The position numbers and the translations under genes were made by a program. From CBDDEC01 sp965226785 (lineage in GTDB: Bacteria; Chloroflexota; Dehalococcoidia; UBA2979): a DNA stretch of 64,000 nucleotides. The stretch is from contig CBDDEC010000003.1 of assembly GCA_965226785.1 (NCBI GenBank), positions 744,001 through 808,000 of the forward strand. Reading direction: 5' to 3'. The notes under the pieces were generated by a model. The model was not told the DNA's origin and made no database searches. It saw only the letters and a program-made list of their open reading frames with translations. This document shows positions 60,427 through 64,000 of this stretch, in pieces (position 1 is the first letter of the stretch; each line of letters begins with the position of its first letter).

Positions 60427-61386
60427 CTATGACCGCACGAGGACGATCAGGAGGAAGGCGACGTAGCAGGCGAGGAGGAAGCCGCCCTCGAAGCGCGTGA
60501 TGCGGCGCTGGCTGAACGCGATCGGCACCAGCAGCGCCGTGCTCAGCGCGAGCGCCAGCATCTCGAAGCTGTAGAGGTCCTGCGTGAACTCGAGCGGCAC
60601 GATCAGTGAAGCGACGGCGATCACGCCGAGCAGGTTGAAGATGTTCGAGCCGATCACGTTGGCGATCGCGATCTCCGGCTCGCGCCGCAGAGCCGCGATC
60701 ACGCTGGTCGACACCTCCGGCAGGCTGGTGCCGACGGCGATGATCGACACGCCGATCGCCGCCTCCGACATCCCGAAGCGCTCGCCGAGGTCGGTCGCGC
60801 CCACGACCGTCACGTTCGCACCGACCGCGAGGGCGATCACCCCGCCCACGATCAGCGCGATCTGGATCACCAGGGCCCGCGTGTCCCGCTCGGCGCTGGG
60901 CGCGCGCTGCTCCGCTTCCGCCTCGGCGGCGGCCGCCGCCTCGGGGAACACGCGCGGAGACATGCCGACGAAGCCGAGCAGGGCGAGGAACATGACGAAC
61001 CCCTCCCAGCGCTCGAACGAGCCGTCCGCGCCGAACGCGAGGACCGCCACCGTGGCGATCACCAGCACCGGGATCTCCCAGCGCAGCAGGCGCAGGTTGA
61101 CGTTCATCGGGTAGAGCAGCGCCGCCACACCGAGTACGAGGGCGACGTTCGCCACGTTCGAACCGATGATGTTGCCGATCGCCACGCCCGAGGCGCCACG
61201 CGACCCGGCGACCACGCTGACGACGAACTCCGGCGCCGAGGTGCCGAACGCGACGACCGTGGCGCCCACGACGATCCGGCTCATGCCGACCATCAGGGCC
61301 AGCGCGACCGCCGACCGCACCACGAGCCAGGCGGCGCTGAGTAGCAGGATCAGCCCCACCCCCACGAGCACCAGTTCCATCAGCAT
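60427..61386 (-). CDS. Na+/Ca2+ (CaCA family) exchanger
   Basis: 319 aa with ten spans. The two alpha repeats, GTSAPEFVVSVVAGSRGASG (first half) and GTSLPEVSTSVIAALRREPE (second half), are diagnostic of K+-independent or -dependent Ca2+/Na+ antiporters (YrbG-like). An Ala/Glu-rich cytoplasmic loop (AAAAAEAEAEQRAPSAERD) separates the halves. The start at 61386 (MLMELVLVGV) is chosen over the longer open frame, which reads into the divergent PPOX-like gene region. It probably removes Ca2+. Confidence 0.88.
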   Translation of the reverse strand: MLMELVLVGVGLILLLSAAWLVVRSAVALALMVGMSRIVVGATVVAFGTSAPEFVVSVVAGSRGASGVAIGNIIGSNVANVALVLGVAALLYPMNVNLRLLRWEIPVLVIATVAVLAFGADGSFERWEGFVMFLALLGFVGMSPRVFPEAAAAAEAEAEQRAPSAERDTRALVIQIALIVGGVIALAVGANVTVVGATDLGERFGMSEAAIGVSIIAVGTSLPEVSTSVIAALRREPEIAIANVIGSNIFNLLGVIAVASLIVPLEFTQDLYSFEMLALALSTALLVPIAFSQRRITRFEGGFLLACYVAFLLIVLVRS

Positions 61387-61492
61387 GCAGCGAGGATGCG
61401 AGCCGGCCAGGACTTCGTCCAGCCAGCGCGGGGTCAGAGCGCCAGCGGCGCTATCATCCTCGACGCCGCGAGTGACAGTGGAGGGGGAGGCG

Positions 61493-61957
61493 ATGGTCAA
61501 CCAGCGCGAGCGCATTCAGCTCACCACCGAGGAGCAACGTGAGCTGATCGACGACAGCCGCGTCATGCAGGTGGCCTCGATCAACCCCGACGGTCGTCCG
61601 CACCTCGTGCCGATGTGGTTCGCGTTCGATGACGCTGGCGCGATTGTGTTCACCACCTACGGGCGGTCGCAGAAGATCCAGAACCTCGAGCGTGATCCTC
61701 GCGTCACCCTCCTGTTCGAGACGGGCGACGCCTACAACCAGGTGCGTGGGCTCTCGATCGACGCCAGCGCCGAGGTCGTTCGCGACCCCAGCGTCACCGC
61801 GGCCACGCTCGCCTTCGTCGGCGCCAGACAGGCCGGACGGCCACGTCCGACCGCTCCGCCCGAGGGCGATCCGCCGCCGGTGGCGTTCAAGCGTGTCACC
61901 GTCCGCATCCCCCTCGACGGCCAGCGCGTGCGGTCCTGGGACCACCGCAAGCTCTAG
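61493..61957 (+). CDS. PPOX-fold (F420-binding family) protein
   Basis: 154 aa, ATG 61493 after GGAGGGGGAGG. Split barrel with VMQVASINPDGRPHLVPMWF, FTTYGRSQKIQNLERDPRVT and a C-terminal VAFKRVTVRIPLDGQRVRSWDHRKL, close to the F420-dependent PPOX-class proteins (TIGR03618-like). F420 fits the npdG/cofE genes at 3 kb; FMN or heme is the alternative. It is divergent from the Na/Ca exchanger. Confidence 0.8.
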   Translation: MVNQRERIQLTTEEQRELIDDSRVMQVASINPDGRPHLVPMWFAFDDAGAIVFTTYGRSQKIQNLERDPRVTLLFETGDAYNQVRGLSIDASAEVVRDPSVTAATLAFVGARQAGRPRPTAPPEGDPPPVAFKRVTVRIPLDGQRVRSWDHRKL

Positions 61958-61976
61958 CCATGCGCCGAGTTCGACG

Positions 61977-62293
61977 ATGCTGACCACCTCGAAGGCTCGC
62001 GTGAGCGAGCCCGCAACGAAGACCCCGACCGAGGAAAGAACGCGCTCGCTCGACGAGACGCTGCCGCCGCACACCGTCGTGCTGCACAACGATGACTGAA
62101 CGAGATGGCGTTCGTCACGTCCGCGCTGATGCGCAGCGTCCCCGAGCTCTCCGCCGAGCGCGCCGTCGAGGTGATGCTGGCCGCGCACGAGCACGGGCAG
62201 GCCGATGTGGTCAGTTGCCCCCTCGAACGGGCGGAACTGTATCGAGATCGTCTGGAGTCGCATGGATTGACCGCTACGATTTCCCGCGGATAA
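61977..62293 (+). pseudogene. Second clpS, split by a one-base deletion
   Basis: From ATG 61977 the frame reads ...DETLPPHTVVLHNDD and then stops at TGA (62097-62099). One frame over, starting just there, comes N-E-MAFVTSALMRSVPELSAERA and ends 62293, the rest of a normal ClpS (ELYRDRLESHGLTATIS). Inserting one base after position 62096 would restore DVNEMAFV. It could be a real frameshift, a sequencing error or, less likely, programmed. The intact paralogue is at 53.6 kb. Confidence 0.75.
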
Positions 62294-62350
62294 CGGAGAA
62301 TACGGGACTTCCCTCACGTAGACGCGGGCGGATTGGCCGAACATCCATGC

Positions 62351-62596
62351 ATGGGAAGTACTTCGCGCTCGCTGCCTGACATCCTCGACCGCCTGCCATG
62401 GTTCGACGATCTCACGGAGGACCATCAGGTCGAGCTGATGAACGTCACCGCCGACCACATCGCGATCGGCTCGCCGCTGAGCGAGTTCGTCGATGTGCTG
62501 CTGCACTGGTCCGAGGTCGCCCACGGCGATGCCAAGTGGTCGCGGCTCGACGTGCTGCGCGAGACCGGGATTCTCTCTTCAGACGCGCACTTCTAG
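62351..62596 (+). CDS. Small hypothetical protein
   Basis: 81 aa from ATG 62351 (a TTG at 62333 is also in frame). Helical: SLPDILDRLPWFDDLTEDHQ, then VELMNVTADHIAIGSPL and a polar C-terminus. No family recognised. It follows the broken clpS by 57 bp. Confidence 0.4.
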   Translation: MGSTSRSLPDILDRLPWFDDLTEDHQVELMNVTADHIAIGSPLSEFVDVLLHWSEVAHGDAKWSRLDVLRETGILSSDAHF

Positions 62597-62617
62597 ACCG
62601 ACGGCACACCCCGGGCG

Positions 62618-64000
62618 CTAACGTGGAGCGCGCTCTTCGGAGCGCGTCTCGTCGCGTTCCGGGCCCGACACACCAGCGCCGTTGCCCATGTAGTCGCGGC
62701 CAGGTCGCCTCGGCCGCGCCACTCTAGTTGCTGCGCCGTCTCCGCCAGGGTCGCCGTTCGGTCCGCGCGACGCGTCGTTCGTCGACGCTGCGAACGCCCT
62801 CGACGGTGGCGCGTTCGGCTCGGGTGCGGCGGCCACTGGGGCCGGCGACGCCCCGCTACGCTTCGAGGGCTGTTGCACCATCAGCACCAGCACGGCCGCG
62901 ATCGCCCAGCACGCGCCGACGGCGAAGAACGCGCCGTAGTAGTTGTTGACGATGTCGAAGTACGCGGAGATCGCCAGCGGCCCGCCCGCGCCGAGGAAGA
63001 GCGAGAACGGCATCGCTACGCTCCGCACCGCGCCCAGATGGCGGCGGCCGAAGTAGCTGCCCCAGATCGTCTCCTGCAAGGGGATCTGCCCGCCGAACCC
63101 GAAGCCGATCGCCAGGAACCCCACAGTCAACATCGGGATCGAACCGGCCTGCGCGGCGATCACGACGATCACCATGCCGATGCCCGACCCGACGAAGCCA
63201 ATCGAGGCCAGCACCTTTGGCTCGAAGTAGTCGATCGTCCAGCCCCAGACCGGCTTCGAGACGAGCGCTGCGATGGAGATGGTCGAAGACATCACCGCAG
63301 CGGTGCTGCGCGTGAAGCCTTCGTCGGTGAGGAACGGAATCGTGTGCAGCAGGATCGCGCTGATGCCCACGCCCCCGAAACCGAACGCGATCACGATCAG
63401 GTAGAGGCTGGAGGTCCGGAGTGCCTCACCTCTGGTCAGCGAGTTCTCGTAGTCGGCACGCACCGCCGCCCCGGCCTCGCTCGCCATCTCCTCGTCGCTG
63501 CGGTTGTCGGGGTTCAGCCCCACGTCCTCGGGCTGCCGCCGCATCACCATCGCGGCGGGGTAGACGCCGACCCAGCAGACCAGGGCCAGGACCCGCCAGG
63601 CCGCGCGCCAGCCCCACTCGTCGATGAACCACGTCATGGCCGACGGGAAGACGACGCCGCCAGCGAGACGCCGACCGCGGCGAAGGCGATGGCGCGCCCT
63701 CGCTTCTCGACGAACCACTTCGACAGCGTGACGTTGACGACGAGGCTGCCGACGAGCGCCGCGCCGAGCGTGAAGGCGATGCCACGGAGGACGACCCACT
63801 GCCAGATCTGGGTGACCTCAGCGGTGGCGAACAGCGCCGCGCCGAGCACCGTGACGCCGATGATCATCATCACGCGACCGCCGTAGCGATCGATGTAAAC
63901 GCCGATGAAGAAGCCGACGAATGCCATCAAGAACCGACCGACGGTCTGGGCCAGCGCGAACTCGCTGCGGGTCCAGCCCAGGTCCTCCGTCATCGGCTTC
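62618..64000 (-). pseudogene. MFS transporter (monocarboxylate-like), frameshifted and truncated by right edge
   Basis: The N-terminal part enters from the right edge (KPMTEDLGWTRSEFALAQTV...VYIDRYGGRVMMIIG) and reads to FAAVGVSLA near 63665. The C-terminal part (GGVVFPSAMTWFIDEWGWRA...) continues in another frame to 62618. A single base difference near 63662 explains the break. TM1 lies outside the window. The C-terminal tail is a long, polar, Pro/Arg-rich extension (about 70 residues). Family as the carrier at 14.3 kb. Confidence 0.7.

Overview
The window is high-GC DNA (about two thirds G+C by eye) with tightly packed genes, many GTG and some TTG starts, and 1-14 bp overlaps between operon partners. 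An F420 operon (npdG-cofE), a luciferase-like F420/FMN oxidoreductase, a PPOX-fold protein, stand-alone CaiB/BaiF CoA-transferases, acyl-CoA dehydrogenases, many MFS carriers and a TadG-like protein all sit on one chromosomal segment with housekeeping genes (holA, lexA, cysS-type ligase, tRNA-His). This content suggests a free-living aerobic heterotroph of the Chloroflexota, most like the Dehalococcoidia/SAR202 side. That assignment is inference from gene content; no rRNA gene is present.

Layout. 1-2.9 kb: minus-strand ABC importer of the SsuABC/ThiXYZ type, with a duplicated hairpin between permease and binding-protein genes. 3.0-4.5 kb: F420 genes. 4.5-8.0 kb: zinc-ribbon protein, MFS carrier, holA. 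8.0-8.9 kb: a decayed oligopeptide-transporter ATPase. 9.1-11.4 kb: lexA, LmbE-like deacetylase, NUDIX hydrolase. 11.5-13.1 kb: a lower-GC patch with a small secreted metzincin protease and a secreted partner that may carry an NTR/TIMP-like fold. 13.4-23.5 kb: thioredoxin-like protein, MFS, LLM oxidoreductase, CysS/MshC-family ligase, FAH-family enzyme coupled to a double nitrilase, PDZ lipoprotein. 23.6 kb: tRNA-His. 23.7-29.1 kb: flavin reductase, hydrolase, MgtE, SDR, lipoprotein. 29.3-34.9 kb: TadG/VWA gene split by an in-frame TAG, CAP-domain protein, membrane class III cyclase, LuxR-type regulator. 35.2-49.2 kb: acyl-CoA dehydrogenases, hydrolases, Eis-like acetyltransferase, fused CoA-transferase, MaoC pair. 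49.4-53.6 kb: iron(III) ABC importer with a divergent promoter carrying an iron-box-like palindrome. 53.6-64 kb: ClpS, phosphoesterase, a thiolase-like/DUF35/acyl-CoA-ligase/hydrolase cluster, DUF402 protein, enoyl-CoA hydratase, Na/Ca exchanger, PPOX protein, a frameshifted second clpS and a frameshifted MFS carrier running off the right edge.

How it fits together. Much of the content can be read as uptake and CoA-dependent breakdown of organic acids: acyl-CoA ligase, acyl-CoA dehydrogenases, enoyl-CoA hydratase and MaoC proteins, thiolase-like/DUF35 pair, CoA-transferase, FAH, with F420/flavin redox enzymes and numerous exporters. Six genes are broken or truncated (dppD-like ATPase, TadG/VWA, one acyl-CoA dehydrogenase, two MFS carriers, one clpS). 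The ATPase has also lost active-site residues, so it is a true relic; the single-event lesions could be decay or base-calling errors.
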